From Scolanthus callimorphus (lineage: Eukaryota; Cnidaria; Anthozoa; Actiniaria; Edwardsiidae), in the NCBI GenBank assembly GCA_033964015.1, contig CM066924.1:24052280-24116279 (forward strand): a stretch of 64,000 bases of DNA, written 5' to 3'. Numbering within the stretch: the first letter of the stretch is position 1; every line of letters begins with the position of its first letter. The translations under genes and the position numbers were made by a program. Shown piece after piece: positions 1 to 12,438 of this stretch. Below the pieces are notes generated by a model, which saw only the letters and a program-made list of their open reading frames with translations, was not told the origin of the DNA and did not search any database.

Positions 1-477
1 CTGTGTACTGTATTCATGATGAGTTGTGCCTGCAACTTTTGAAAATCCTGCGTACTACGCCCCTGGTTTCTCAATTTATTTAGTTTTCTGTAGCCAGCAG
101 GGCGCCTCGATTTTGTGCGCCTCTGGAATCTGTCGAAAACGGACTCCTCCCGAAAACAAACAGAGCTGGTTCGCAGGCCGAAGTTTTCTGGGGAACATTT
201 TAGCTGCTCTGGCAAATTTATCTTTGCAAATGCAAAAGATCGTGAGCTTTCGAGTCAGTCTACCATATTTTCCCATCTTCTTACAAGTAAATTGATTCTT
301 GTGAGCAGTTCAGAGCTATTAAAGATATGTATCTCCAGGGGCAAATTGCCCCTGGTATCTCGCGCAATATCTCGCAGATGTTTTCGTCTGCCACCGTCTG
401 GGTTTCCTGTGTTCTTTTGTTGGGGTTTGCTGTACTGTGTTACCCACAGTGCACTGCGCTCTGACCGGAGAAGATCC
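1..477. other. 5' flank of COPE
   Basis: No coding exon is supported here. Short open frames exist on both strands but have no recognisable domain and no consistent splice sites. The last 50 bases lead directly into the COPE start codon and probably hold its promoter and 5' UTR. I see no TATA box at a convincing distance. Confidence 0.4.
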
Positions 478-488
478 AAGATGGCGGC
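478..488 (+). promoter_or_regulatory. YY1-type element over COPE start codon
   Basis: The sequence AAGATGGCGGC spans the COPE ATG at 481. This is the known YY1 consensus type, often found just downstream of transcription starts of housekeeping genes. The same word lies over the start codons of SMN and SLC30A5 in this window. Its binding is inferred from sequence only. Confidence 0.5.
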
Positions 489-3400
489 GGACAGTGGTGA
501 CGTGGATGAACTTTTCGACGTAAAGAACGCTTTCTTTATCGGAAATTACCAAACCTGTATCAATGAAGCACAGAAACTACAAGTAAGTAATGCACAGTAC
601 TTTATTGTAATGGTATATTCATTGGATTTCCTTATTTCTTAACCCAATGCGCTACCAACATGGATGTTTGTTTCTCCCTCGACATCATGAACACATTTGG
701 CTCAATTTCCGCTGCATAAAGTGCCGGATTATTACGTTTTTGTATTTGGAAAGCATAAAGGATCGGGTTGTAATTTCGTATCACATATACCTGATAAACA
801 AAGCCCATATTATTATTAGACTGCGGAAGTTAGTGAGATAAACTTAGATTAGTTCTCAACTTTATTCTTTGTTAACCATTTGTGATAGACAGTCTTTCTG
901 ATTTAACGGATTAAAGGCATTAGATGATGCAGGCTTCATTAAATTTGGTGATTTGTCAGTCACTAATGATGAATGTGCTTTCTCCTCAGGCTGGCACTAG
1001 AGATCTTGCTGTTGAAAAAGACATTTATATGTACAGAGCTTATGTAGCTCAGGTAAATTCTAGCATGTTTCACCGTAGAAGAAGGAGCATTGCAAACAGT
1101 GACGAAGAGCAATGTCTAACTATTGTAAATGTGCTTGTAGCCTTGGTAAAATAGTCAATTTTCCCCTCTTAGGGTAAATATGGTGTGGTATTGGACGAAA
1201 TAACAGGCATGTCACCACCAGAGGTTCAGCCTGTTAGGATACTTGCAGATTATCTACAGAACCCAGGACGCAGGTACTGTAATACACAATCAACAGAGAA
1301 TCTGTATGACCAGCACTACAAAATTACCCATGCAATATTATCATTTGTGTCCACGCTACACATACATACAATGATCTTTACCAACATGATAGCAGGATTA
1401 GAAGTATGCTGGTGCCTGGTGTGTTGGACAGATTACACAGCAATGCCTCTTTGTTGTCATTGTTACTAACAATGTATTTTGTTATTTTTGTTGTTGTTGT
1501 TAATATTATCACATTTTTCAGGGATGCCATTTTGAGCTCCATTGAGAAGAACTGAACACTAGTGACATCAATGATTATTATCTCCTCATGGCTTCTTCTG
1601 TTTACTTCCATGAACAGGTAAAGAAAGTTTAAAATAGATTGTGATATTTTTCCCCTCTGAGGTGGAAGGCCACAAGCAATCTTATAATTAATTTTGTCAG
1701 ACACAAGTCAAAACATGTCAGACACACTTTAAGTATGGGTAATATAATCTGACAAACTAGTGAGCTGATGTATGCATGCTGCTATGGAAAAACTATTTCT
1801 TGTTATTGTTATTCAGAGTAAGCTCAGTCGTGCTCTGTGTCAGAATATGTTTAAATAATAATAGTATGGGACCATTTTTTTTTCAAAAAGCAATTTATTA
1901 ATACCGTAGCTAAATGTGGGACTGAAACAAACATATTTTACAAAGACTTTAATATTTTGTTACAGAATTATGATGGAGCACTCAGATGTCTACACCAGTC
2001 AGAGTCTCTAGAATGGTTAGTATAAACTGTACTACATGTACATACAAAATAATCATTCATGCTTTTTCTTCTCAATAGAATAAAGAGCTCTTGAATAATA
2101 GCTCCCTTTTATCAAAAAGCTTGATCTTGCATGTAAAACAGAAGAGCATAGCATACTCCAAGGCCAAGCCATTGTACCTGATAAATCCAAATCTACAGCA
2201 ATGGACAGTTCCAGCTGTAAGCACTCACACTCTCTTTTCTTCAGAAATGCCTTTGGAATGTAACACACATTGACTATAGCTGGAATCGTCCATTGAAGTT
2301 GTCACATATAGGCAAGAGTTTTACCATCATCAGTTAGATACATGTATCTGTCTTCTGATGCATTGTATATTCTTTTATCCAGCTCTGCTCTCACAGTCCA
2401 AATCTATATTGCAATGGACAGAATAGATCTGGCAAAGTGAGTATTTGTTAGCTACAATATCAATTTTATATATTTAATCATAACCTAAACCATAGTTGCT
2501 ACATTTTCTACAATGTCCGAGCAGGGAAGTGTGAGAGATGGAATTGAAGCTGAATATATTTGAATGCATTAAGCGTGAATCGCGCGTTCTGATTGGCTAA
2601 GCCGAAAAGCAATGCTTGTTGCGCCTGAAATCTCCGAGCGCCGAGTTTGAAATAAAAAACAACGCTGAGTCCGACTGCATTAGAAAGAGTTAAACTGCGT
2701 AGAAAGGAAATTACAAAATGACAGTAATGAAACATCAGTTAAGGTAAGAACATTTTCCTGTCAAATTCAATCTTTTTGTATGTATTTCAGTTAGAAACAA
2801 ATCGCTTGAAGGAGAATTTTATACAAATTTATGACGTACTCTATGGTCGGGCATTCAGAACATTCGCGTCTCATATTTGGGTACACATTTCTGAATGAAA
2901 TTCGCTAATGTAGTGATATAGAATGTCATATCTAGATTAAATAAACATCGGTAGGAGCATTGTCTACTGGATCGGTTGAGATTTCTAAAATTTCGAGTGA
3001 AAATAGACGCTTCGAAATGCTAGTCTGTTAAGCTAAACATGCGCGGGTGCGAAAATCGAAAAGCCGCTTGCTCATTTCGTTGGATATTTCTGATCAAAAT
3101 AAGGTCTAAATCTATCTATATTGTCATATTTTTGTAATATAAAGACCAGGGAAAGCACTGGCTACTTTTTGGGTGAAATGTGTGGTTTTAGAGCAAATCA
3201 CTAGACATGCTAGATGCAACGAAAATGCAAGCGTGCGATGAAAGTGTTTTGCTACTGTAAAAATCGAGAAGTCGCTTACTCATATTAGGGTACACATTTC
3301 TGATTCAGATTCGCTCTGGTATGATCTAGAATGCTATATTTTGGTAAAATAAACATAGGCGAGAGCATTGTCTGCGTGTTCGATTGAGATTTCTAAATTT

Positions 3401-6400
3401 TAGATTTAAAATTGAGGCTTCGAAAATGCTAGTCTGTTTATATGTAAACACGATGTTGGTGTAAAATCGCGAAAAAGTCTCTTGCTCATCATTTCGGTGT
3501 ATACATGTATTTATGTTCAGAATTAGCTCTAAATCTATCTATAATGTCACATTGTAGTAAAATAAGCATCAGGGAGAGAATTTGCTATGTTTGTTTGGTC
3601 CAGTTCTGATTTTGGAGCAAATTGTTGACGGTCGTCATTCGTAGTCAAGCGCACGCCAGCCGTCCACGAGTTTAAAGCTCGCAATGAAGCTCGTACAGGG
3701 CACATTTCTAGTTTTACACTTCTGCCACCGAATCAAATTCAAACGTATAAAACTAGTTGACTTTTCTTTCATCCTCGAGGTTAGAATCATAAGAAAAATA
3801 GATAAATCAAGCTGCAAGATGAAAAACTTGTCCGCCATTTTCTTATTCTGGATATGTTGTTTTCCTACGTTTCCATGGCGATGCTGCTAGCAAACTGATT
3901 TACATATGACTTTTCTTGATCAACTTAGCGGAAAGCGCAACGAGCATTGATGTGCGAAATCACGTTAATTTATGCAGCTTCATTTCCATCTCTCACACTT
4001 CCCTGGTCCGAGACACTTCTGAGGGCCCTTTAAAAGGATCATCGAGTCATCTTGGACCCCATATTGTTGTTTGTACCAGGGGGGACTCCTCTTAAAAAGG
4101 GATGATTGTTAGAAAAATTACCACCTACTCTAAGGGAAGGCAAACAGGGTGTGGTCCACTTCAAATTTTCCCTGTAGGGGATAGCAAATGAGGCACTTGA
4201 AGGAATGCAATTAGTGTGAGATGTAAAGGCGACAGACAACTCTTTGGATATCCTACAATCCTAAAAGACAGCACTTGAGTGAATTTTTAAACCATAACAG
4301 ATAGGACAATCAACTCTTATTATATTTTAAAGAGGAGTCCCACCCCTATTGTACAGGGTTTATATTTATTTCATGTACATGTACATTTGCTTACTGTATA
4401 TTGGTCACAATGTGTCACTTTTAGGAAAGAAATCAAGACAATGCAGGAGATGGATGATGATGCAACCCTTACCCAACTAGCTTTGGCTTGGTTCAACTTA
4501 GCAGTGGTAAGGGTCCATGGTATTGTTTGCAAGTTGGATATCATACCTACCCCATACCACAGGTGCCAACAGAAGGTGGCTACCAACAGAGTATCACTGT
4601 CTACTTTGCCATTGACCACCAATTATTTCAGGATGCACAGCAAATGATTTTAGCAAATTTATTTCCTTGACAAGGGAGCAAGTATGAATGCATGAATCTC
4701 CAATGAATTTGCTCTCAAAATGCTGGAAAACGTATCTCCAGTGCCCAAAATTTCAAATTTTCTTATGATGGCATTCCCCCCAAACCCTGCTAGCTGACTG
4801 CTGGGCCTCACACATATCCCAGCTGTCTGTATAAAGACAGCAGCCTTCTACTTATAGTTAAATCTATTGAAACCCCTGCCATACTTTACTTATATGGATA
4901 AGAAAGCAGGGCAGAAACCCTGAGTAAATATGAAATGCTGTTCAACTGCATAAAGGAGTATGGACGTGTTTTATGCCAATTGGATGACCTCATCACACAA
5001 AAACTGCTGAATGCTGACTCTTGTTGGTGTTTATTTTGTTTAGGGTGGTGAGAAGCTACAAGATGCATATTATATCTTTCAAGAGCTTGCAGATAAATAC
5101 TCATCAACCGTGATGCTACTCAATGGTCAGGCTGTAGCCTACATGCATCAAGGAAAATATGAAGATGCTGAGAGTTTGCTACAAGAAGCACTTGAAAAGG
5201 TACATTTATAATTAACACTTATTGGATGAGGTTGAGCATGATAGTGAGATTTGGCAACGCCAAGGTTTGTGTTATCTGCCAAAGCGAAGCTGAGTTCAAT
5301 AATTGTTTTATTATTCAGCAACCAATAATTCTTACCTAGCTAAACGAAGTCAACGATGAGGCCGTGCATGGCGACATGGTTTTTCAACTTCATCTTACAT
5401 CCATTGGTATTTTCCTTTTGTATTCAATTCAAATAGCCATAGTTGATGTTTAGATATCCTGAGCAATGATCTCTTGGCAAAAATCATAACAGATTCGACG
5501 AGAATATTGGCAAACCGGCTTTCTCTTCCGAAATGAAAACCAAGATGGCGGCCAAACCTATTGGCTTGCGTTATGACGTCATTAGAGTGCATCAATCCTA
5601 ATGTCTGTAGTATGACGTCAGGCACTGCGCGCCAACATGTTTTCGCTGCGTACTCTTAGCCAATCAGAACCGAGATAGTGGCATTGCTGAATAATAATAC
5701 CAGTTATTCCCTGGGCAGAAAAATACAGCCATATATGGTACACTGTGACTATAATTGATGACCTTTTGTTAGGAATTTACTAAGAGATTATTAACGAAGC
5801 GCAAGATCTGTACAGGAAATATCAGACCAAGGTCTTGCAGTACAGACCGAGTGATAGCGGGACACCGGGCTAAATATGGAAAAATATAGCCCATGGGCAA
5901 TGCGCAAAATACAGCCTGTGCGGCAGCCAATCAGATTCACAGGAAATTGTCAAGCCATATAATAATGTATTTTATTTGTTGGAGGTCTGTATCGTAAAAA
6001 AACTGTGACTAAGAGATGAGAAATGTCAACATTTACAAGGTCAAGGTTAACGTTTTCGCTATTTTGTTTATTTTTTCCCATTTTTCATGAACAGGATAGC
6101 AACAATGCTGAGACCCTCATCAACTTGGTTGTCCTGTCACAGTATATCGGCAAGGCACCAGAGGTAAGCTTCCATGGCAACATGTAATTTACCCAGTTAT
6201 TGAAACTGGATGGAATTTTCTGAAACTTCAGAAACGCATTAGCAGTGCTGCAAATTGCACCCGTGGGGTCGCTTTTGTGAGAAAACAATATTAAAGTAAA
6301 GTAATTAACTCTAACTTATATAGCGCTTATCTTCGCGGCTCAAAGCGCTTTACATTAACGGATAACTCATCCTATAGAAACCAGCTTTATAAACATCAGT

Positions 6401-7467
6401 GTGTGTTAACATTGTGAGTTCTGTGACCCAGAGGTTGGGCAACTTCCGACGGTCCTCGTGGTTCTTTAACGTCCCTCTCGTTCCGGTTAGTGTTATAGTG
6501 TATGTGAGAGACGGGACCTACGGTTTAACGTCCTTATCAGAGAAGACGCGAAGGTCTAACCATTTGCAGATATTAAAGCAAAGGCAGCACCTTCTCCTCA
6601 ATTATTTGGAAAAGACCCTGAGTGTTGGTCTGGCCGGGGTTTGAATTCCCAACCTCCCGAACATTAGCCCGGCGCTCTACCACTGCGCTAACCGGTCGTC
6701 GGTGGGGAAGGTGATTCATCTTGATTTGATGGTTAACTGATCCATTAATAATGTTGATGTTTTTTGTTTTCCTTTTTGTTTTCCAGGTCAGCAATAGATA
6801 TTTATCACAACTGAAGGATGGACATCCAAATCATGCATTTACAAAAGACTATATAGCTAAGGTACAAATTGATGTTCCTTGTGTTGAAATTCCAATAACG
6901 TTGAAATAACTTGGACTTGAGCTCTAGACTTGAATAAGGGTGGATTGTAAATTGGGGCTTGAAATAGCAGCTTGCCAATAAGCAAGTGACAGGCCAAAAT
7001 GGTGTGGAATTGCAAAGGAATAATAGTATGAGAATTTTCTGGACCATTTTTGGACTATTTCTAAATCGCGAGTTGCACCGTTTGGTGACTGGATAAAAAC
7101 TTTAATTTCGGGTGCTGTCATAAGTGTAGATTGGAATTAACAGCTCAACTCTTTTTCAATAAGATGAGTGTATTATCAGCAAAAGAATGGGTTCTGTAAT
7201 AGCATGCAAAAGTATTTTTAACAGGCCACATTTGTAAATAGTATTCCAAAAATGAAATATAGGAAATTGAAAGGTAGGGGGTTATTAATCAAGTCCTGTA
7301 AATGAATGTGAAAATTTTATAATGGAGTTAGTGGAATGTTCCTTCTATGTATGTCGTTATAGTTATAAAATGTGAACAATGATTGAATTAAAGTATTGTC
7401 TTTTGTCCTTCAGGAGAACGAGTTTAGCCGAATAGCTGCCCAGTATGCCCCGGCCGTAGCAACTTAG
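481..7467 (+). CDS. COPE: Coatomer subunit epsilon (COPI coat)
   Basis: Epsilon-COP is a cytosolic TPR-like subunit of the COPI coat that pairs with alpha-COP and supports Golgi-to-ER and intra-Golgi transport. Eleven exons: 481-582, 990-1052, 1173-1273, 1522-1617, 1966-2015, 2383-2436, 4425-4506, 5044-5199, 6095-6163, 6787-6861, 7414-7467. All have GT-AG borders. The protein is about 300 residues against 308 in human. Recognised blocks are [17 protein letters not shown] at the N terminus, [32 protein letters not shown] and a C terminus ending in AQYAPA. The start at 481 aligns with the human start region. Exon 4 has an oddity: read from exon 3 it hits TGA at 1553-1555, while the conserved residues [15 protein letters not shown] lie one frame away from 1555 onward, and exon 5 joins only that second frame. 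One base is therefore missing near 1547-1553. Introns carry a TIR transposon, a dispersed repeat and a SINE. Confidence 0.95.
2522..4005. mobile_element. Non-autonomous TIR DNA transposon with internal tandem repeats
   Basis: The ends match as inverted repeats of about 31 bp, starting CAGGGAAGTGTGAGAGATGG, with one mismatch. A 7-bp duplication GTCCGAG flanks both sides (2515-2521 and 4006-4012). The interior from about 2860 to 3600 is a diverged tandem array of about 200-bp units in a two-unit (about 410-bp) higher-order pattern; for example, a GGGTACACATTTCTGA word recurs near 2879 and 3290. No transposase frame is seen. The CAGGG start is hAT-like, but 7 bp is not the usual 8-bp hAT duplication. 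It sits in COPE intron 6. Confidence 0.85.
5207..5700 (-). repeat. Dispersed repeat, copy 1 (COPE intron 8)
   Basis: About 490 bp here match, in reverse complement, the block at 56696-57232. Shared landmarks include TGACGTCATTAGAGTGCATC, the CAAGATGGCGGCC-like word, a GATCTCTTGGCAAAAATC segment, and an end in AATTAACACTTATTGGATGA. No coding capacity is seen. The two copies lie 51 kb apart in opposite orientation. This copy lacks most of a palindromic GCAGATAACAC segment present in copy 2. Confidence 0.85.
6290..6705 (-). mobile_element. tRNA-derived SINE (COPE intron 9)
   Basis: On the minus strand the head reads TAGCGCAGTGGTAGAGCG (A-box-like, near 6680-6690), then GGGAATTCAAACCCC (B-box-like, near 6639-6649). 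These are the two internal RNA polymerase III promoter blocks of a tRNA. The body follows, and the 3' end holds AAGCGCTTTGAG and GCGCTATATAAG, words common at SINE 3' ends in marine invertebrates. It is antisense to COPE. Target-site duplications were not resolved. Confidence 0.75.
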
Positions 7468-8589
7468 CCGAACTAGCCATTGTAATTAGTCATAATTAAC
7501 AGAAAAATGAGAATTCTTGTTGCAAGCTCACTGATAAAGCTCTCTGAGTTAGTGCAGATATAAATGCAGTTACTCACAGCATGTTTCTACAGCAAAACCT
7601 GTAATACACAATGTTTTTATTGGGACAGTAAATGGTATTGCCTAGAGTTCCTCCAAAGTTGGATTCTGTTGGGTTTTACAAGCACTCAAAAGCTCCCCAC
7701 TTCCCGCATTTGTTTTTGAAGCTATTTGTTTACAAATATGCTTCCTTAGTCGGCGCTACTGTGAATGTGTTTCTATCTGCCTATCTGCGGTGTTTGTCAT
7801 GGCGAACAATGGACTTTCTTTTTTGGCGGACGGTACTTCATGTTACTCGATTTCGCAACCATTTACAATGCAACTTGTATTGGGACCTCTCCATGTTGAC
7901 TCTGCACAAGCGGGGTCTTGTTCCTGCAACAGGGGGAGGGAGGGGCAATTTTGTCCAACTCAGCTATGGTTTAGACGTATCCAGAGACGCCATCTTGAAT
8001 TTACAAAATGTGAAGCAAATTAGCCTATATCTTAGCTTTAAACTCACTCTTCAAAGCAGGATTTCTGACAGATAGACGAAGGAGAGTTATGTGAAGATTC
8101 TGACATGGATATCCAAGTTCGTTCGTTCCGAGAAGCACGTAAAAATGGTGGGTTTTATGCTTAGCCTTTAGCTTAAAATACTCGATAAATAAACCGGCAG
8201 GTCCAAAATGCATACCAGAAAATGCATACCGGAAAATGCAGACCACAAAATGCAAATATAGTCACTGGCCCGATAGATTTTACATCCCCGATAGATTTTC
8301 ATATCCCGATAATGTTTGAAGAAGGCGGCTGCTCAAAAAGATTAGCAGGCTGCAAAGAAAAACTGATCAAGACCCACGCTGGGGGCCACACTCGTGCCCT
8401 CTTTACATTTGGTACATCAACTCAGTTAATTCAAGAGAACACTGAACACTGAAGTGATAACAACTGTATGGTGCCACAACACGGAGTCCAAAATGAAAAT
8501 CGCTAACCAATTTCCATAATATGTAATGTTACAAAAGAATAATTAAGAATTAGCAATACAAAACACAAACTTATTTATTGCTGTTTAGT

Positions 8590-8812
8590 AACTGATACCA
8601 AGTAGTTTACCAATAACAGAATAGCTCTTACCCTTTATAGTAGGGTCTTTTAGCGATTTTATCGTGCACTTTTGGGGCATTGGTACTAAACTTGGCAAAA
8701 TTGTTTATACCGAGTAGTTCACCAATAACAGAATAGCTCTTGCCTTTATAGTAGGGTCTGTTAGCTATTTTATTGTGCACTATTTGGGTATGGTACTAAA
8801 CTTGGCCCAATT
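8590..8812. repeat. Tandem duplication of about 115 bp
   Basis: Two adjacent, slightly diverged units each contain the words ACCAATAACAGAATAGCTCT, TTTATAGTAGGGTCT and GGTACTAAACTTGGC in the same order and spacing. The units begin near 8590 and 8705. No coding function is apparent. Confidence 0.8.
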
Positions 8813-8888
8813 GTTACTTGGGTTGTACAAAACAATTTCAGGGGGTGTACCAATGTACACACACGATCAGGTCTTTTTGTCCAACGGC

Positions 8889-9292
8889 CCAGGGGGGTAC
8901 TCGGATATAAAAATGACAGGGAGGTCCGACGTATTTTTTGGGTATGAAATTTGTAGGAAAAGTATTTTTTGGGGTTTAACTTTCTACCAGGTATTTTTTT
9001 GTGGTTGAAAAATCCACGGGTATTTTTTTGCGGTTGAAACTTCTGACAGGCTAGTAGTTGATCATCAAGATATTAGGCTATTTCCAGGCAACAAAGCAGC
9101 TCAGCATCATGTGTATGCTGGTATTAAATAGCCGTTTTAGGCCAAAAAAGTTGGGTATTTTTTTGGGTATAAAATTTTGGGAGCAAGTATTTTTTTTGGT
9201 ATAAAAGTTATGGCTCAGGTATTTTTTGGGGTATGAAATTTGGAGCGCTGTCAGACCCCCCTGTCATTTTATATCCAAGTATCCCCATGGGG
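8889..9292. mobile_element. G-run-ended MITE with reiterated internal motif, copy A
   Basis: The left end CCCAGGGGGGTACTCGGATA is mirrored at the right end as TATCCAAGTATCCCCATGGG, with ACAGGGGGGTC-type subterminal matches on both sides. CAACGG flanks both ends, part of a probable 8-bp duplication. The interior repeats GGTATTTTTTGGGGTAT about seven times, all in one direction. No open frame of note. A half copy of the same family lies at 26050-26095. Confidence 0.8.
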
Positions 9293-9522
9293 GCAACGGT
9301 GATTCGTTAGGGAGGTTACAATTGTTTTTTAGGATGCATAACAATTGTAACTTGCCTAATGAATCATGAAATGATCCTGTTGCCATCTAATAATTTTGCC
9401 CCATTTGGGATGTAAACACTGTTAGCTGATTTTCCCTCTATCTCTTCCATACAATTACTTTTTGGGGGGCTAAATAAAAACTAAATTTTAGACTTGGAAG
9501 TTTATAGTTTGACTGAGAAGTT

Positions 9523-9717
9523 GACCAGGGGCAGATACAGGGGGGGGGGGGGGGGGGGGGGGGAGGGGAAATTGGGTGAATTTCCACCCCCCCCCCCCTT
9601 TTTTTTCTCATCTTTCTGGTATATTCTTTGTATTAGCCACCCCGCTTGTTTTTAAATGTCTGGCACATTCTTTGTATCATCAACCCCCATTTTCATTTCT
9701 TGATCCGCCAGTACTGA
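9523..9717. mobile_element. Small inverted-repeat element with homopolymer ends
   Basis: The left end reads CCAGGGGCAGATACAG and runs into about 22 G; the right end reads CTTGATCCGCCAGTACTG. A C-run followed by a T-run lies at about 9588-9606. It resembles the GGGGCGGATCCAG-type MITEs, as at 60092. Homopolymer lengths may be assembly-affected. Confidence 0.5.
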
Positions 9718-10083
9718 TGGACTACTTTGTTCCTGGGATTTGTTGTTGTCCGAGCTGGTCTCAGAGCTTGGTTTTCAATGTAGCCTTCATGAAACTCTTT
9801 CAAAATACTCCAAAACTCCAAAATAAAGACAAAGACCTCAATTAGGCGACATGTATCATGCTACCAAAACAGGAGAATACTTGTAAACTCAACATAGTAA
9901 CTTTATTTTTACTTACACCCATAAGATCACAATATGGTTTATTTGCCATCTAAGGGCCTTTACATGGGAAGGGATATGCCTCATAGGGAGAATAACAAAA
10001 CAAAATAAGTTATCCCTCATAGGAGAGACATCGTTCCCCATGTAAACTCCCCTAATGAAAACTGGATCTTGCCACCTTTGAGG

Positions 10084-10219
10084 CAGGGCTCGAAATTGTG
10101 CCCAATATGAATGTAAATATGCTTAGATTTTTTTTCGTTTTAGTCCTAGCGCGCCTAAATTTGGGGGATACATTGTCTAAAATTGTCAAACTATGCATAA
10201 AATTTAATTTCGAGTCCTG
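10084..10219. mobile_element. 136-bp MITE, CAGGGCTCGAAATT ends
   Basis: The left end CAGGGCTCGAAATTG and the right end AATTTCGAGTCCTG are inverted matches. The short interior has no coding potential. The CAGGG start is hAT-like, but no clear target duplication is visible. A related right end, AATTCGAGCCCTG, occurs near 42290. Confidence 0.6.
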
Positions 10220-11002
10220 CCATATTACAAACTCAACAGGGGGTTAATGGAAAATGAAGACCTGAAAATAAAGACCCATAAGACCTGCTGGGAGCCAGGA
10301 AAAATGCAGAACCCCTGGAAAATAACAGATAGTTTGGCTCACAGGCACCAGGGGGTCTGCAGTTTTCCTGTGTCTCAGCCGGGTCCTAGTTTTTCCATGA
10401 CCACTCAACGGGTATTTCTTCAATAGCATTTTGACCCTTGAAGACCATCAGAGCCCAAGCTAATAAAATGTTAATTTGTAAGAAACAACATTGTTCAAGA
10501 AAATGTGAGACACTGCTTTGAAAAGGCACTGTTTTAAAAGAATTACTTTAAACTTGCTAAAATTGTGATTTCTCTAAAACATAACTGGCAAAAATGTACC
10601 CTAAATTAACATAAGTCTCCTTTGCTCTGGTCCAAACGTATCCTCAACGAGAGCCAGATGTCATATAACACTTGTTTGACACTACCCAGATCTGGTAATG
10701 TATTTAACATTCCAGGGGTTATTGAACATTTTCACATCCCAAAGACCAACCAGAATCACTAACCAGATCTGGTTAGTGTCATGCAACCTGTATGAGACTT
10801 ATCTGGGGCTATATTGCTCACACCTCTCTTTTGCAGATGGAACTTTTGACTGGAGAGAAGGCGAGTCGGTTAACTCAGGCTAGCAGAAATAAAAATATTA
10901 GATAAAACATGACTTGATCTCAAGTACAAAAAAATCCAGCAATTTTTCAATCACTTCAGGCACATAAACCCTTAAAAAATTTAAGATTTTATTCTTTACA
11001 AC

Positions 11003-11324
11003 TAAAAGAGCATATGACCAGTTATAATACCTAGCGAATAGCCCTTTCGAAATATAATGAATGCCATTTACAGCTCCTTGATATCTTTTTTGGTTCCCAA
11101 GATATTGAGGTGTTCCTGATTCTGAGTGATGGCATCATCATGTTGACTTAACTAGGAGCTGAAATACAAAATATTAGATATTAGGTATTTCATAACATGA
11201 TGACATCATCATTCCGAATCAGGAAAACCTCATTATTATGTTCTTAATATTATTTTTCCCATGGGCTTTCTCAAGTATTTTAATACTTAAAAAAAAAACT
11301 GGATTGGGGTCATATGCTCTTTAA
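11003..11324. mobile_element. MITE with TAAAAGAGCATATGACC ends
   Basis: TAAAAGAGCATATGACC at 11003-11019 is inverted as GGTCATATGCTCTTTAA near 11308-11324. The interior has a second inverted pair, TTCCTGATTCTGA with TTCCGAATCAGGAA. No coding potential. Confidence 0.65.
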
Positions 11325-11807
11325 AAGCTTGGGCTCCATATTTCTTGAGGATCAGCATGATAGTAATAACAAACATTTAGTTGTAATGTCAACAACAACA
11401 GCATGATGCAACATCGACAGCGAAAAGTTTTCCCTGTGTTCTTTAAATTCGTGTCTCAGCCCTTCCGTACGTCCCAATTCTGCCAACGCCCATGCATCTG
11501 TACACCTTGGACGAACAAGACCCTTGCAAATAGCTTCCCGTACGCATTGCGTACCTATGTTTTATAATGGTAATCGAATTTTTTTCTTGGTGACTTTAAA
11601 ATTGTTTTTTTTTATGTACAAAAATTACAGTATAGTACCAGCCTCTCGGTTATACGATCTCGCTCATTCGTGACATTAAATCTGTTTGGTAATGAAGATT
11701 ACCGTCTTTCTCTAGAATGTAGTGGTTGTAATAAAGTATGCAGTGAATGTAATGTCCAATAAATGAAATAAAAAACTTCTTGTGAAATAAGAATTCATTC
11801 ATTAAGG

Positions 11808-12057
11808 CCGATTTACACTACGATTTTCTGTCTGTCGGATGCGACATGCTCCCGTCATGCCCACAACTCTAATCTTAGCGTCAAAATCGACTGCTAGCTG
11901 TGCCTACTTTGGCGTGTCCCCAGAGAAGCGCGCGAACCCCCGACGAACGTCGGAGGAGCCTCGGCGCTTCACGCCATCGTCGCGCCTTCGCTCCTCTGGC
12001 GTTCGTCGGGGGCTCGCGCGCTTCTCTGGGGACCCGCCAAAGTAGGGGCTGCTAGCA
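11808..12057. mobile_element. Foldback element with GC-rich 70-bp arms
   Basis: Arms at about 11891-11960 and 11986-12057 are inverted copies containing CCCCAGAGAAGCGCGCGA, and CGACGAACG next to the loop. The flank at 11812 has a GGCCGATTTACACTACGATT end, like the 61-kb cluster. The arms are far more GC-rich than their surroundings. Confidence 0.75.
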
Positions 12058-12438
12058 GTCTAGCGTCAATGTCAAGCCCGCAACGCACCTACGACAATCG
12101 CGTGCGATTCCGAAAATGTCGTAGCTTTTGAAACATGTTTTATACCGGGAGGGGTGGGGGCGCTTTTATAATCCTACGATGTTTTAACCAAAATAGGCTA
12201 GGCTGCAGAATATGCAGAATACCCCTCGCTAAAAGAAACGTGTCAACGCGCTGAGGATTACTAATATTATTCACACAGCCTCGTTCTACAGTGCGCTTAT
12301 TGAGAGGACTAAGTAAGAAGTTGACGTGTTTCTTTGGGAAGGTACTAGTATAGCTATACACGAGGCAGTAATCGCGTAATCTCAGCGATTTTGGGGCGTT
12401 GTACGCATCAATGTTGTGCGTGTGTAAGTAGTGTGTAA

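Noticed and set aside
7632..8075. 147-residue open frame as a gene
   Set aside because: No domain, no splice logic and no composition bias typical of coding; overlaps a second frame equally long per chance.
9540..9600. Biological meaning of the 22-G run
   Set aside because: Homopolymer lengths in such MITEs are prone to sequencing error, so only the presence of a G run is used.
11400..11800. 3' end of an unknown gene (AATAAATGAAATAAA near 11758)
   Set aside because: The upstream sequence gives no domain and no exon chain; the AT-rich words are not enough.
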